Source of the DNA: Alloalcanivorax dieselolei B5
GTDB taxonomy: Bacteria > Pseudomonadota > Gammaproteobacteria > Pseudomonadales > Alcanivoracaceae
DNA: 64,000 nucleotides
Reading direction: 5' to 3'
Assembly: GCF_000300005.1 (NCBI RefSeq)
Contig: NC_018691.1
Coordinates: 1,116,001-1,180,000 of the forward strand
Every line of letters starts with the position of its first letter. Position 1 is the first letter of the stretch. Below the pieces are notes generated by a model. It did no database searches. It worked only from the letters and a program-made list of their open reading frames with translations, and was not told the origin of the DNA. This document shows positions 36,047 to 44,520 of the stretch, one piece after another. The position numbers were made by a program, and so were the translations under genes.

Positions 36047-36552
36047 GGAGTGTTCTCGCTCTGGGTTACCAAACGAACTTCTTCCACACCCAGGTCTCGC
36101 AGTTTGCCCAGGTTTTCGCGCAATACACTAAGTGGCACACCGGCATCAGCCAGCAGGCGCACCAGCGGTAATGTCGTCTCTTGCCCGCTGTCGGCGGTGG
36201 CGGCGGTGGTGGGTGCCGTCGGGCTTTCTTTGGAGCCGTTTTGAGCCGCCTTGTCAGCCGCTTCCTTTTCCCGTTCCGCCTGATGTTCGGCGATCAGCGT
36301 GGCGAGGCTGGCCTCGGCCACCGGTTCGCCGTCATGGAACAGCACGCCTTGCTTGTCCAGGATCAACATCAATTGGCTGGGGTCTTCCTCGGTGGCGGCC
36401 TCGGCGCTGTTCGGTGCGGTCACATCCACGGTGGGACGTGGCGCCAACTGGCCGGCCACCATGAAGAAGATCAACAGAAGAAACACTACGTTGATCAGCG
36501 GCAGCACCGGCTCCAGCGGTGGCCGGCGGGGGCTGTTGTCTTCCAGATTCAT
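36043..36552 (-). CDS. exbD: Second ExbD/TolR-like protein with Asn in place of the membrane Asp
   Basis: A 169-aa ExbD/TolR-type protein with one N-terminal membrane helix (residues 15-36, [21 protein letters not shown]) and a periplasmic domain, longer than usual with a Ala/Thr/Ser-rich insertion near residues 95-125. The helix keeps the family frame PLIxVVF, but the position of the universally used protonatable Asp is Asn21 (codon AAC). The first ExbD of the same operon has Asp at this place. It starts four bases inside the upstream gene (ATGA) and is coupled to tonB in the same way. It may form a mixed ExbD pair; a purely structural role is inferred. Confidence 0.85.
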   Translation of the reverse strand: MNLEDNSPRRPPLEPVLPLINVVFLLLIFFMVAGQLAPRPTVDVTAPNSAEAATEEDPSQLMLILDKQGVLFHDGEPVAEASLATLIAEHQAEREKEAADKAAQNGSKESPTAPTTAATADSGQETTLPLVRLLADAGVPLSVLRENLGKLRDLGVEEVRLVTQSENTP

Positions 36553-36932
36553 GGCAGCAGCTCCAGCTGCACTTCCTTGAGGCCGGCGGCCCGGGCCACG
36601 TCAACGGCGGCGAGGGCGGCCTGCAGGGGCGCGTCCGGATCGCCGGTGATCAGCACGGCTTCGTCATGGCCGGCCAGCCTTTCACCCAGCTGTTCAAGGG
36701 ACAAGGCTTCGCCGTTCCAGTCCACTTTGCCTTCCGCGTTGACGTGCAACTCCAGCCAGGTCTTGTCGTCCTGCCGTTCCACGGCTTCGCTGGGCACCAC
36801 ACTCACCGGCAGGTCCTTCCAGGCCCCGAAGCGGGTGGCCAGCATGAAGAACACCAGCAGAATAAAAACCACATCGATGAGTGGGGTGAGACTGATAGCC
36901 GGCGAACGGTGACGTTCGGGCTCAAGATACAT
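36549..36932 (-). CDS. exbD: ExbD biopolymer transport protein
   Basis: A 127-aa ExbD: short cytoplasmic start ([14 protein letters not shown]), one membrane helix ([20 protein letters not shown]) with the essential protonatable Asp20, and a periplasmic domain ending with the [10 protein letters not shown] strand. It works with the ExbB-type channel to turn proton flow into TonB movement. The gene overlaps exbB by 11 bp and the second exbD by four, so all are translationally linked. Confidence 0.92.
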   Translation of the reverse strand: MYLEPERHRSPAISLTPLIDVVFILLVFFMLATRFGAWKDLPVSVVPSEAVERQDDKTWLELHVNAEGKVDWNGEALSLEQLGERLAGHDEAVLITGDPDAPLQAALAAVDVARAAGLKEVQLELLP

Positions 36933-37611
36933 GGGCGATGCGGGCCTCGCTGCTGGGAACGCTGTCCCGGGTCGGAGCGTTGCTGTCCTGGTCGAGGCGG
37001 CGGCGTTGTACTTTCAGCTGGGACAGGCGGTCCTGCAGTTTTTCCCGGCACACCTCAATGGTGCGGTCCGCCCAATGGAAGGCGGCCAGGGCGGGAATCG
37101 CCACGGTCAGACCCGCGGCGGTGGTCAGCAGTGCTTCCCAGATACCGCCGGAGAGAATGGCCGGATCCACCTGGGAGCCGGCCTGTTCCAGAGCCTGGAA
37201 AGCGCTGATCATGCCGAAGACGGTGCCGAGCAGGCCCAGCAGCGGCGCCAGCGCGCTGATCACCTCGAGAATCCGCAGCCCGCCACGCAACTCATCCAGG
37301 GACTCGCGGGCGCGGCGCAGGCTGTCTTCTTCCCAGCTTTGCTCGTCCATATCGCGCTGGTTCCAGGAGGTCAGCACCACCTGATCGATGGGCGTACGGC
37401 CCGGCTTTTGTTGGGCCGGAACTTCACCGCGTTCCAGACTCGCCAGCAGGGCATCCGCCTGGCGGCTTGCCTTGGGGCGCACACGGGCGAACTGCAGTAT
37501 CTTGGAAATCAGGGTGGCCAGACCGATCACGGACATCAGGCCAAGCACCCACATGGTGATACCACCGGAAACGAACCACTCGGGGAGGTGAAACTGCAGA
37601 GAAGAGGTCAT
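36922..37611 (-). CDS. exbB: ExbB/TolQ-type proton channel protein
   Basis: A 229-aa MotA/TolQ/ExbB-family protein with three helices: residues near 15-40 ([23 protein letters not shown]), near 125-150 ([20 protein letters not shown]) and near 165-190 ([19 protein letters not shown]). These two latter motifs are the channel-lining hallmarks. It forms the pentamer holding ExbD. ATG 37611 follows TGGAGTTCGG; a longer start adds a basic leader and is unlikely. First gene of exbB-exbD-exbD-tonB. Confidence 0.9.
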   Translation of the reverse strand: MTSSLQFHLPEWFVSGGITMWVLGLMSVIGLATLISKILQFARVRPKASRQADALLASLERGEVPAQQKPGRTPIDQVVLTSWNQRDMDEQSWEEDSLRRARESLDELRGGLRILEVISALAPLLGLLGTVFGMISAFQALEQAGSQVDPAILSGGIWEALLTTAAGLTVAIPALAAFHWADRTIEVCREKLQDRLSQLKVQRRRLDQDSNAPTRDSVPSSEARIAHVS

Positions 37612-37721
37612 CGCCGAACTCCATCGTGGAAAAGGCGGATATCGCCGTCGGCCGGGACGTATAAAAGCGGATAACGGCACCTTGGGGCACCGTGACGGGA
37701 CGATATCTCAGTGTGCGGGCG

Positions 37722-37771
37722 AGTCTAGCACTTCGCACAGTGAATGCAAGTCATTCCTATTTACAGGAATG
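37722..37771 (-). promoter_or_regulatory. exbB promoter with Fur-like site and adjoining palindrome
   Basis: On the minus strand TTGCAT (37749-37744), 16-bp spacer and TAGACT (37727-37722) form a plausible promoter. Overlapping the -35 is the palindrome GAATGcaagtCATTC (37742-37756), similar to Fur sites, and next to it CATTCCT (37752-37758) pairs with AGGAATG (37765-37771). The shared 10-mer TCATTCCTAT also occurs at the second receptor promoter. Confidence 0.5.
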
Positions 37772-37852
37772 TGACGATGGATAGGCTGTTTCAATAAGCG
37801 TGGGAGATGTGGGGAGAGGGGGAAGGCGCCCGGTTGACGCCTCCCCATGAGG

Positions 37853-38284
37853 TTACTGCTTGATCAGGGTGTAGTTGAGTTCGGACTCGATACGGTCGCC
37901 GTTGATGTCCAGCATTTCCAGCGCATTCAGCGCGGTTTCCAGGTAGCGCAGCTGGCTTTCCACATCCTCGGACTGGGGATTCAGCACCACGGTGCGGTAA
38001 GCGGTACCGTCCATTTCCTTATTGCCGTAGGCCCACTGGCCGCGCTCGACTTCGGTACGGCCCGCGCGGGAACTGTCCATGTACTCTTCACGCAACTCAT
38101 ATTGGGTCGGACGGTCTTTCTCATCGCTGTACAGAGTCAGGGAAGTACGGATCCCGGAGCAGTCCGCGCAGGGCAGCATGCCGCTGTACAAGGCCTTGTC
38201 CGCCTGAGGGTTGGAGGGAGTGGAAGAACAGCCCGCCAGTACCAGACCGGAGGCCAGACCCAGGGTAAGCAAAATCTTTTTCAT
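37853..38284 (-). CDS. NlpE-like copper resistance lipoprotein
   Basis: A 143-aa lipoprotein: signal with lipobox LAGC (Cys19), then the NlpE N-terminal domain with GMLPCADCSGIRTSLTLY at residues 36-52, containing the CxxC motif that in NlpE binds copper or senses disulfide state. It has the N-terminal domain only, without the OB-fold C-terminal domain of E. coli NlpE, as is usual in shorter homologues. Envelope stress or copper sensing is likely; no Cpx pair lies nearby. Single gene downstream of the exbB promoter region on the same strand. Confidence 0.8.
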   Translation of the reverse strand: MKKILLTLGLASGLVLAGCSSTPSNPQADKALYSGMLPCADCSGIRTSLTLYSDEKDRPTQYELREEYMDSSRAGRTEVERGQWAYGNKEMDGTAYRTVVLNPQSEDVESQLRYLETALNALEMLDINGDRIESELNYTLIKQ

Positions 38285-38417
38285 GCTTCTATCTCCATAT
38301 AGATCAAGCGTTATCTGATCCTAGTCGATTAGAAGCTTTTGGTGTGAACACGTTCACGCTTTTAACAGTCTTTAACCGGGGCGGGGCCGGGAGGGAAAGG
38401 ACAGCGGGTCACGCCGG

Positions 38418-38507
38418 TTAATCGCGGCGGCGGGCATGAATTCTCTGAGCCACTTCGATGACCGCGATGGCCACCGCCAGGGCGATGAAAAAATACAGCA
38501 GAATCAT
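38418..38507 (-). CDS. Candidate 29-aa single-pass membrane protein
   Basis: A short frame encodes MILLYFFIALAVAIAVIEVA followed by QRIHARRRD: one hydrophobic helix of about 20 residues with a basic C-terminal tail, the normal pattern for small inner-membrane proteins. AGTGGGGATCC precedes the ATG as a weak ribosome site. It stands alone between the NlpE-like gene and the GST gene, next to the nested palindromes at 38524-38624. Too short for family assignment; coding status is inferred from composition only. Confidence 0.4.
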   Translation of the reverse strand: MILLYFFIALAVAIAVIEVAQRIHARRRD

Positions 38508-38523
38508 GGATCCCCACTTGATG

Positions 38524-38624
38524 GCTATGGCCGGAATACACCCCCTGGTCAGAAACTGACCTGAATAGGATGTTAGGGTGTGACCAAAACTAAGCATAAC
38601 GTCTTATGTTTGAATGGCCATAGC
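38524..38624. repeat. Nested palindromes between GST gene and small ORF
   Basis: Outer arms GCTATGGCC (38524-38532) and GGCCATAGC (38616-38624), middle arms ACACCC (38538-38543) and GGGTGT (38576-38581), inner hairpin GGTCAG-AAA-CTGACC (38547-38561), and a side hairpin CATAA-CGTC-TTATG (38595-38608). All can form together as a branched structure. No protein is encoded here. Confidence 0.55.
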
Positions 38625-38668
38625 AAAGTGCGGGGAATGGGCACTGGAGCACATTCCCCCAGGGAGGA

Positions 38669-39334
38669 TCAACCCAGTGGTTTCAGAGCCCCGCCACGTT
38701 CCTCCGCCCTGCGGTAGGCGGGGCGGCTTTCCAGCCGTTCAATGAAAGCCCGGATGTTGGGCATTTCCCCGGGGGCCCGGGCCTGCGCCGCTTGCAGTGG
38801 GAAGCTCATCTGAATGTCGGCGGCGCTGAAATCGTCGCCGGCGAACCAGGCATGCTCGCCAAGATGACGCTCGACGAAGCCCAGATGATCGCTGAGGCGA
38901 GGGTTCAGGAAGCCCTGATTCAGTCCCTGGCTGATTTTCCTGGCCACCGGGCGGATAAAGAACGGCATCGGCGATTGGGGGACTCGGGAGAACACCAGCT
39001 TCATTACCAGCAGCGGCATCAGTGAGCCTTCAGCGTAGTGCAGCCAGTATTGGTAGGCTTCGCGGCCGGGAGCGCCCGGTTCCGGGCGGAAGCGGCCCTG
39101 GCCGTGGTGGTCCAGAAGGTATTCGAGAATGGCGCCGGATTCAGCCACCACCCGGTCATCGTCCTGCAGTATCGGCGCTTTGCCCAGGGGGTGAATTTTC
39201 CGCAGGCTCTCCGGCGCCAGCATGGTAACGGGGTCGCGCTTGTAATGGACGATTTCGTAGGGGAGTCCCAGTTCTTCCAGAAGCCAGAGAACCCGCAGGG
39301 AACGGGAATTTTCCAGGTGGTGAACGGTGATCAT
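38669..39334 (-). CDS. Glutathione S-transferase
   Basis: A 221-aa cytosolic GST. Thioredoxin-like N-domain with HHLENSRSLRVLWLLEELGLPYE (putative catalytic Ser in NSRS), cis-Pro GKAPILQDD near residue 53 and glutathione-binding ESGAILEYLLD near residue 66; helical C-domain with the DDFSAADIQMSFPL motif near residue 165. It resembles the bacterial GSTs of the YfcF/Beta-like groups; substrate unknown. Single gene downstream of dacB on the same strand. Confidence 0.88.
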   Translation of the reverse strand: MITVHHLENSRSLRVLWLLEELGLPYEIVHYKRDPVTMLAPESLRKIHPLGKAPILQDDDRVVAESGAILEYLLDHHGQGRFRPEPGAPGREAYQYWLHYAEGSLMPLLVMKLVFSRVPQSPMPFFIRPVARKISQGLNQGFLNPRLSDHLGFVERHLGEHAWFAGDDFSAADIQMSFPLQAAQARAPGEMPNIRAFIERLESRPAYRRAEERGGALKPLG

Positions 39335-39401
39335 CGGGATGCTCCGGGCCGTGGCGTGACAACGTCAAAGCCCGGAGCATAACAGAGACGGGATAACCGT
39401 G

Positions 39402-40889
39402 TTATCGGCCGTCGCCCGCGGAAGCCGCGGTGACCCGGCTGGCATCGGTGCCCGGTTCCACCAGGGTGTGCACCGCCTTCAGCACTTCATCCAGTACCGC
39501 CCGGGATTTCCAGGCGCTGCGATCGTTGATCATGGCCGCCACCGCCCAGGTGGTATTGTTCTGGTCGCGGGTGAAGCCGGCGATGGAGCGCACGTTTCTC
39601 AGAGTGCCGGTCTTGATATGGCCCTCGCCCACCAGCGCGGTATTACGCAGCCGGTTACGCATGGTGCCGTCCATTGCCACCAACGGCAGCGAGGCGATCA
39701 GCTCGGCGGCGAACGGACTGCGCCAGGCCTGTTGCAGCATCAGGGCCTGCTGGTGGGCGGTGATACGCTCCAGACGGGACAGTCCTGAACCGTTCTCCAA
39801 CACCACCTGGCTGATGTCGATGCCTTTCAGACGCATCCATTCAAGGATTGCCCGATCGGCCGCCGCCAGGTCGTCCTTGTCGCCGGCCAGCCGGTTCTCC
39901 GCGCCAATGGTAAGGAACAGCTGGCGGGCCATGACGTTGCTGCTCCATTTATTGATGTCGCGCACCATGGTGACCAGATCCGGTGAGGAGGTGGTGACCA
40001 GAAGCTTGGCGCCCCGCGCCAGCCGGCCAGTGCGGTCGCGGCCGGACAGGGTGCCGCCCATTTCCCGCCACAGGCCGCGGATCAGATTGGCGGTGTAGTC
40101 TTGCTGGGACATCAGCGACAGATAACGGTCGGCGCGGCAGTTCTCCGGCAAGGCGCCGGTGATCGTCACGGTGATCTTGCGGCGATCGGAAAAGTCCGGC
40201 TCGTATTGCAGCGCCTTGGAATTATGCACCGGGCAACGGCCGCGCTCGGGTGCGGTGACCTTGTTGTCGATGACGATCTTGCTGACCGGCGGTTCGGTGC
40301 TCACATGCACCTTGCCATCCCGGCTCATCATGCGAATACGGAACACATTCAGGTTGGTGAGCAGGGAACCGGGCTCCACCAGATAGGGCGCGTAGGGATT
40401 GTCGCCATCATCATTGAAATGGGGAACACCGTTGGGCAGATGAAAATAGCTGCCGTCGAGCACCAGATCACCGCGAATATGCTTGATGCCCATGGCGCGC
40501 AGATCACGCAGCAGCAGCCACATACGTTCCAGGGTCAGTTTGGGATCGCCGACACCGACGTAGTAAAGGTTACCTTTGAGCGTATCGCCCTTCTGTTCGC
40601 CGTCGGTGTACAGACGGGTGTGCCACTGGAAGTTGGGGCCAAGCAGTTCCAGAGCGGCGTACGTGGTGACCAGTTTCATGGTGGAACCCGGATTCATCTG
40701 CTCATCGGCATTGACGAAGCGGGGCTCGCCGGGGCCGTCCAGGGGAATCGCCGCCAGAGACAGGGATTGTTCCGGCAATTTCCGTTCCTGCAGGCTCTCA
40801 TAGATGCTGTCGGCCCAGGATTCGGCGCTGGCCGGGGATATGGCGACGAACATCAGAAACAGTGACAACCAGAACGGACGGCAAGTCAT
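39402..40889 (-). CDS. dacB: D-Ala-D-Ala carboxypeptidase/endopeptidase PBP4
   Basis: A 495-aa periplasmic class-C penicillin-binding protein. Signal peptide MTCRPFWLSLFLMFVAISPASA; active-site SxxK in NPGSTMKLV near residue 70, a PBP4-type inserted domain, SxN in KWSSNVMARQ near residue 310, and KTG in GHIKTGTLRNV near residue 405. It trims pentapeptides and cleaves cross-links in murein. The start is ambiguous: ATG 40889 gives a clean signal peptide, ATG 40919 would add ten residues. A perfect hairpin (40923-40947) lies just upstream. Confidence 0.9.
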   Translation of the reverse strand: MTCRPFWLSLFLMFVAISPASAESWADSIYESLQERKLPEQSLSLAAIPLDGPGEPRFVNADEQMNPGSTMKLVTTYAALELLGPNFQWHTRLYTDGEQKGDTLKGNLYYVGVGDPKLTLERMWLLLRDLRAMGIKHIRGDLVLDGSYFHLPNGVPHFNDDGDNPYAPYLVEPGSLLTNLNVFRIRMMSRDGKVHVSTEPPVSKIVIDNKVTAPERGRCPVHNSKALQYEPDFSDRRKITVTITGALPENCRADRYLSLMSQQDYTANLIRGLWREMGGTLSGRDRTGRLARGAKLLVTTSSPDLVTMVRDINKWSSNVMARQLFLTIGAENRLAGDKDDLAAADRAILEWMRLKGIDISQVVLENGSGLSRLERITAHQQALMLQQAWRSPFAAELIASLPLVAMDGTMRNRLRNTALVGEGHIKTGTLRNVRSIAGFTRDQNNTTWAVAAMINDRSAWKSRAVLDEVLKAVHTLVEPGTDASRVTAASAGDGR

Positions 40890-41311
40890 GGTCAATGCGG
40901 GCTCCCTTGAATACTGCATACGGATCCGCTGTCATGGGCAGCGGATCGGGGCTTCCTTGGCACGGCGGCAGCAGGAATCGCTGCGACCGCGAAATTCGGA
41001 TTGCTATAAACCTGGCCTGACAACGGCGGAGGCGGCGCCAATGCCGGGAAGTTCCGGTAGCAGAGCCGCGCGCCGTTTTGGGCAATATTAGACTAAACGA
41101 ATTGCCGGTCACGGTCAGTGGCGAGCCGGGGCGCACTTTGTAAAACCTTAGAGCTTGTTTGGGACCTTCACGTCCCTGTCAAACAGGGTTCCGTAAGGCC
41201 TCCGTACAGACCCGTGCCCCGATGGAGAGCCCCATTCCCGTCAAACCGTGATTACGCGTGTTCATGTAGAATGACCACACCGCGCAACCGGAATCACGAC
41301 CTGATGACCTT
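40890..41311. other. Structured divergent gap between dacB and DUF6164 gene
   Basis: No protein gene seen. Two foldable elements: GATCCGCTG (40923-40931) with CAGCGGATC (40939-40947), close to the dacB start; and a compound stem at 41146-41198, in which CCTTA pairs with TAAGG, GTTTG with CAAAC and GGGAC with GTCCC. TAGAAT near 41266 may be a -10 for the DUF6164 gene. Confidence 0.5.
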
Positions 41312-41671
41312 ATGACCACCTTGCTTTTGAATCTGCGCCGGGTACCGGACGACGAGGCGGACGAAGTCCGTGCGTTGCTGGAGCGGCATGACATTCCTTT
41401 CTATGAAACCAGGCCCAGCCTTTGGGGCGTCTCCGCTGGTGGAATCTGGCTGACCCGCCCCGAGGATCGGCAGCGGGCACAGGCGCTGATGGCGGAGTAC
41501 CAGCGGGACCGGGGCCAGCGGCAACGGGCCGCCTATGAGGAAGCCCGCCGTCTGGGTACCGCACCGACCCTGTGGCGCCGATTGCGGGAACAGCCGGTAC
41601 AGGCGCTGGCCATGCTGTTGGCGGTGATTGCGTTGCTGTTGGTCACGCTGCTGCCGTTTTTGACCCTTTGA
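41312..41671 (+). CDS. DUF6164 family membrane protein
   Basis: A 119-aa protein with a soluble N-terminal region typical of DUF6164 (LLLNLRRVPDDEADEVRALLERHDIPFYETRPSLWGVS...IWL), a long charged helix (residues 50-90), and one C-terminal membrane helix (residues 97-117). The N-terminal half resembles the DUF2007/putative signal-transducing fold. No ribosome site is obvious before the ATG. Function unknown. It is convergent with the MFS gene, two bases apart. Confidence 0.75.
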   Translation: MTTLLLNLRRVPDDEADEVRALLERHDIPFYETRPSLWGVSAGGIWLTRPEDRQRAQALMAEYQRDRGQRQRAAYEEARRLGTAPTLWRRLREQPVQALAMLLAVIALLLVTLLPFLTL

Positions 41672-41673
41672 TC

Positions 41674-42852
41674 TCAGGTGGCGGCGGGCACCGGTCTTGG
41701 TGTGAGCCGGGAGGCCATGGCCATCAGGATCAGCACGCCCACGGCCATGACCGCCCAGGCATAGGAGAGAGCGCTTAGCTGTTCGCGCAGTACTCCGGCG
41801 ACCAGTGGCATGGTGCTGGCAATGATGTAACCGCCGCCCTGCACGAACCCCATCAGGGCCCCGGCCTCGGCCGGATTGGCGGCGTGGTCCATGGTCACGA
41901 TCAGCGATGACGGGAACAAGGCGCCGATACCCAGGCCGAGCACGATGACCACCGGCAGTGCCAACGGTATCGGCGCCAGTATCAGGCCGGCCAGGCCGGC
42001 GAGTACCAGAGACAGCACCACCAGCAGCGGACCGCGCCGGTCCGGGAAGCGGCCGATCCAGGCGGAGACCGCCAGTCCGGCAACGACTTCCGCCAGGGTC
42101 AGCAGCCCCAGCAGCAGGCCGCCCTGATTGGCGCTCAGTCCCAGTTCCACGTAATAGGGCGGCAGCCAGGCCAGTACCAGGGTATAGGCGCCGGTGCCAA
42201 TGCCGAAGAACGTCATTAGCAGCCAGGCGCGGGGGGAACGGAGCGGCAGGGATACTCTGGTGGCATCCACGGGCGCCGCGTAGGCGGAAGCGGCACGCCA
42301 CCACAGCACGGCGGCGAGTAATGCCGGCAGGGCCCAGATGGCCAGGGCGCCAGGCCAGCCGAGGCTGCCGCTGAGGGGGGAGGTGCTGGCGGCGGCGAAC
42401 GCTGCGCCGCCCATGATGCCGCAGCTGTACAACCCCATGACCATGCCGATACGGGTGGGAAAAACGCGCTTGATGAAAGCGGGAAGCAGGGCCTGGATCA
42501 GGGCGATGCCCAGGCCGCCCAGGGCGGCGCCGATAATCAGGCTGCCGCCGTCGTGCCGGATCAGGCGCGACCCGCAGGCCAGGGCGATGATTATAATGCC
42601 GAGGGTGACTCCCCTGAATTCCCCCAGTTGCCGTTGCAGGGCGCCGGCCAGCAGGGCGCAGACGCCCATCGCCAGGACCGGCAGAGTGGTAAGCAGACCG
42701 GCGCCGCTGTCGCCGAGACTGGTGGCGGCCTGGATATCGTCCAGCACCGGGCCCACGGCGGCGAGAATCGGCCGCAGATTGAGGCCGGCAAGGACGATGG
42801 CCAACAGCAGTATCAGGGTGTTGGTGGGACGTGCGGGAGTATCAGTGGTCAT
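41674..42852 (-). CDS. MFS transporter, CynX/NimT type
   Basis: A 392-aa, 12-helix major-facilitator protein of the cyanate/nitroimidazole (CynX/NimT) group: LAGLNLRPILAAVGPVLDDI in helix 1, PAFIKRVFPTRIGMVMGLYS in the central part of the N-half, and GIGALFPSSLIVTMDHA in the C-half. Such carriers export or import small anions or drugs. It is divergent from a MarR regulator gene, with a shared palindrome in the 83-bp gap; regulation of the transporter by that MarR protein is inferred. Confidence 0.85.
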   Translation of the reverse strand: MTTDTPARPTNTLILLLAIVLAGLNLRPILAAVGPVLDDIQAATSLGDSGAGLLTTLPVLAMGVCALLAGALQRQLGEFRGVTLGIIIIALACGSRLIRHDGGSLIIGAALGGLGIALIQALLPAFIKRVFPTRIGMVMGLYSCGIMGGAAFAAASTSPLSGSLGWPGALAIWALPALLAAVLWWRAASAYAAPVDATRVSLPLRSPRAWLLMTFFGIGTGAYTLVLAWLPPYYVELGLSANQGGLLLGLLTLAEVVAGLAVSAWIGRFPDRRGPLLVVLSLVLAGLAGLILAPIPLALPVVIVLGLGIGALFPSSLIVTMDHAANPAEAGALMGFVQGGGYIIASTMPLVAGVLREQLSALSYAWAVMAVGVLILMAMASRLTPRPVPAAT

Positions 42853-42881
42853 GGTCGTTGCGCACTTGTCTTTAAATTAAG

Positions 42882-42899
42882 TATCTTAGTATAAAGATA
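42882..42899. promoter_or_regulatory. 18-bp palindrome, candidate MarR operator
   Basis: TATCTT-AGTATA-AAGATA in the AT-rich gap between the divergent MFS and MarR genes. It overlaps TATAAA-like -10 sequences, suiting a repressor site controlling both genes. Confidence 0.6.
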
Positions 42900-42935
42900 A
42901 ATAGTTGAAGAATCACTACTGATCAGAGGGCCACT

Positions 42936-43436
42936 ATGAAAGATCGAGCGGAATGGGCGGGGGAGCAATGGCGGCGGGAGCGGCCGGACATGGACCCGTT
43001 CCCGATGCAGGTATTGGGCCGCTTCGCGGAATTGGCCCAGCGTATCGAGCGGGATCACCTGAACCCGTTGTTCGCCGACCACGGATTGCGGCCCGGGGAG
43101 TTCGATGTGCTCGCCACGCTGCGCCGTTCCGGTGAGCCCTATGCGCTGACGCCGACGGCCTTGTACGAGGCGCTGATGATCACCTCCGGTGGCATGACCA
43201 ATCGGGTGGACCGGTTGCAGAAAGCCGGATTGGTGGAGCGCCGCAAGCACCCTTCGGATCGGCGCGGGGTCTTGGTGACCCTGACCGGGGAAGGGTTATC
43301 CCTGATCGACCGGTTGCTGCCGTTGCACGTGGACAATGAGCGGCGTGTCCTCAGCGGGCTGGGGCCGGACGACCAGCAGCGCCTGTATGCGCTGCTGGGA
43401 GGGCTGTTGGAAGGCCTGGGAAAAGACGACGGTTGA
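42936..43436 (+). CDS. MarR-family transcriptional regulator
   Basis: A 166-aa winged-helix regulator. Helix-turn-helix around LTPTALYEALMITSGGMTNRVDRLQKAGLVERRKHPSDRRGVLVTLT (residues 70-115), with the DRRG wing typical of MarR proteins. The N-terminal 25 residues are charged. It lies divergent from the MFS transporter and probably represses it and itself at the 42882 palindrome, released by an unknown small ligand. The stop is six bases from the convergent lipA stop. Confidence 0.88.
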   Translation: MKDRAEWAGEQWRRERPDMDPFPMQVLGRFAELAQRIERDHLNPLFADHGLRPGEFDVLATLRRSGEPYALTPTALYEALMITSGGMTNRVDRLQKAGLVERRKHPSDRRGVLVTLTGEGLSLIDRLLPLHVDNERRVLSGLGPDDQQRLYALLGGLLEGLGKDDG

Positions 43437-43442
43437 TGCGCC

Positions 43443-44447
43443 TCAGGCCGGGTGGGCCAGATCGTCGGGGTCGCCGACGTTAACGCCTTTGTGCTGCAGA
43501 TCGGCGTGGTAGGAACTGCGCACCATGGGGCCGGAAGCGATGGAGGTGAAGCCCATCTTGCGGCCTTCCTCGGCGAACATCTTGAAGTCGTCCGGATGCA
43601 CGTAGCGTTCCACCGGAGCGTGGAAGCGGCTCGGCTGCAGGTACTGGCCGATGGTGATCATGTCCACATCGTGGTCGCGCAGATCACGCAGGGTCTCCAG
43701 CACCTGGTCGTTGGTTTCTCCCAGGCCGACCATGATGCCGGATTTGGTGGGGACATCCGGACGGCGGGCGCCGAATTGCCGCAGCAGCTTCAGGGAATGC
43801 TCGTAACGGGCTCCTGGCCGGGCTTTCTTGTACAGGTGCGGCACGGTTTCGATATTGTGGTTGAACACATCCGGCGGCGTCGCATCCAGGATGTCGAGCG
43901 CCTCTTCCAGGCACGGACGGAAATCCGGCGTCAGAATCTCGATCTTGGTGTTCGGGCTGGTGGCGCGGACTTCGCGAATACAGTCGGCGAAGTGGCCGGC
44001 GCCGCCATCGGCCAGATCATCCCGGTCCACCGAGGTGATGACCACGTATTTCAGGGCCAGATCGGCCACGGACTCGGCCAGGTGAAGGGGTTCTTCCGGG
44101 TCCAGCCCATTGGGACGTCCGAAGCCCACGTCGCAGAACGAACAGCGGCGGGTGCAGATATCGCCCATGATCATGAAGGTGGCGGTGCCGCCGCCAAAAC
44201 ACTCCGGCAGGTTGGGGCAGGACGCCTCTTCACAGACGGTGTGCAGTTTCTGCCGGCGCAGCATGCTCTTGATGCGCTGAATCTCGCCGTTGGCGGGTAC
44301 TCGCACCCGGATCCAGTCCGGCTTGCGCTCGCGTACCGGCGCTTCCTCGTTAACCACGGGAATGGTGCGGACCTTGTCGGCGCCGCGCAGCTTGTCGCCG
44401 ATGCGGACTTTCTGTTTTGCCGGACGTTTCGCCTGTGCTTCGCTCAT
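43443..44447 (-). CDS. lipA: Lipoyl synthase LipA
   Basis: A 334-aa radical-SAM enzyme inserting two sulfurs into octanoyl groups on lipoyl domains. Both iron-sulfur cluster motifs are present: [12 protein letters not shown] (auxiliary cluster, near residue 70) and [10 protein letters not shown] (radical-SAM cluster, near residue 100). [15 protein letters not shown] near residue 230 and the terminal SSYHAD segment are family signatures. The ATG at 44447 follows GAGAGAAC; 42 more codons are open but unlikely. It follows lipB on the same strand. Confidence 0.94.
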   Translation of the reverse strand: MSEAQAKRPAKQKVRIGDKLRGADKVRTIPVVNEEAPVRERKPDWIRVRVPANGEIQRIKSMLRRQKLHTVCEEASCPNLPECFGGGTATFMIMGDICTRRCSFCDVGFGRPNGLDPEEPLHLAESVADLALKYVVITSVDRDDLADGGAGHFADCIREVRATSPNTKIEILTPDFRPCLEEALDILDATPPDVFNHNIETVPHLYKKARPGARYEHSLKLLRQFGARRPDVPTKSGIMVGLGETNDQVLETLRDLRDHDVDMITIGQYLQPSRFHAPVERYVHPDDFKMFAEEGRKMGFTSIASGPMVRSSYHADLQHKGVNVGDPDDLAHPA

Positions 44448-44520
44448 CTGTTCTCTCGCGTTGGCGTGTAAGCGCCTTTTGGGCGCTTGCTCAATGTCAT
44501 CAGGGCCGGGTAGACCTCCG

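Noticed and set aside
38418-38507. Identification of the 29-residue ORF as KdpF
   Set aside because: Length and single helix fit, but no kdpABC genes are nearby and no sequence resemblance is evident.
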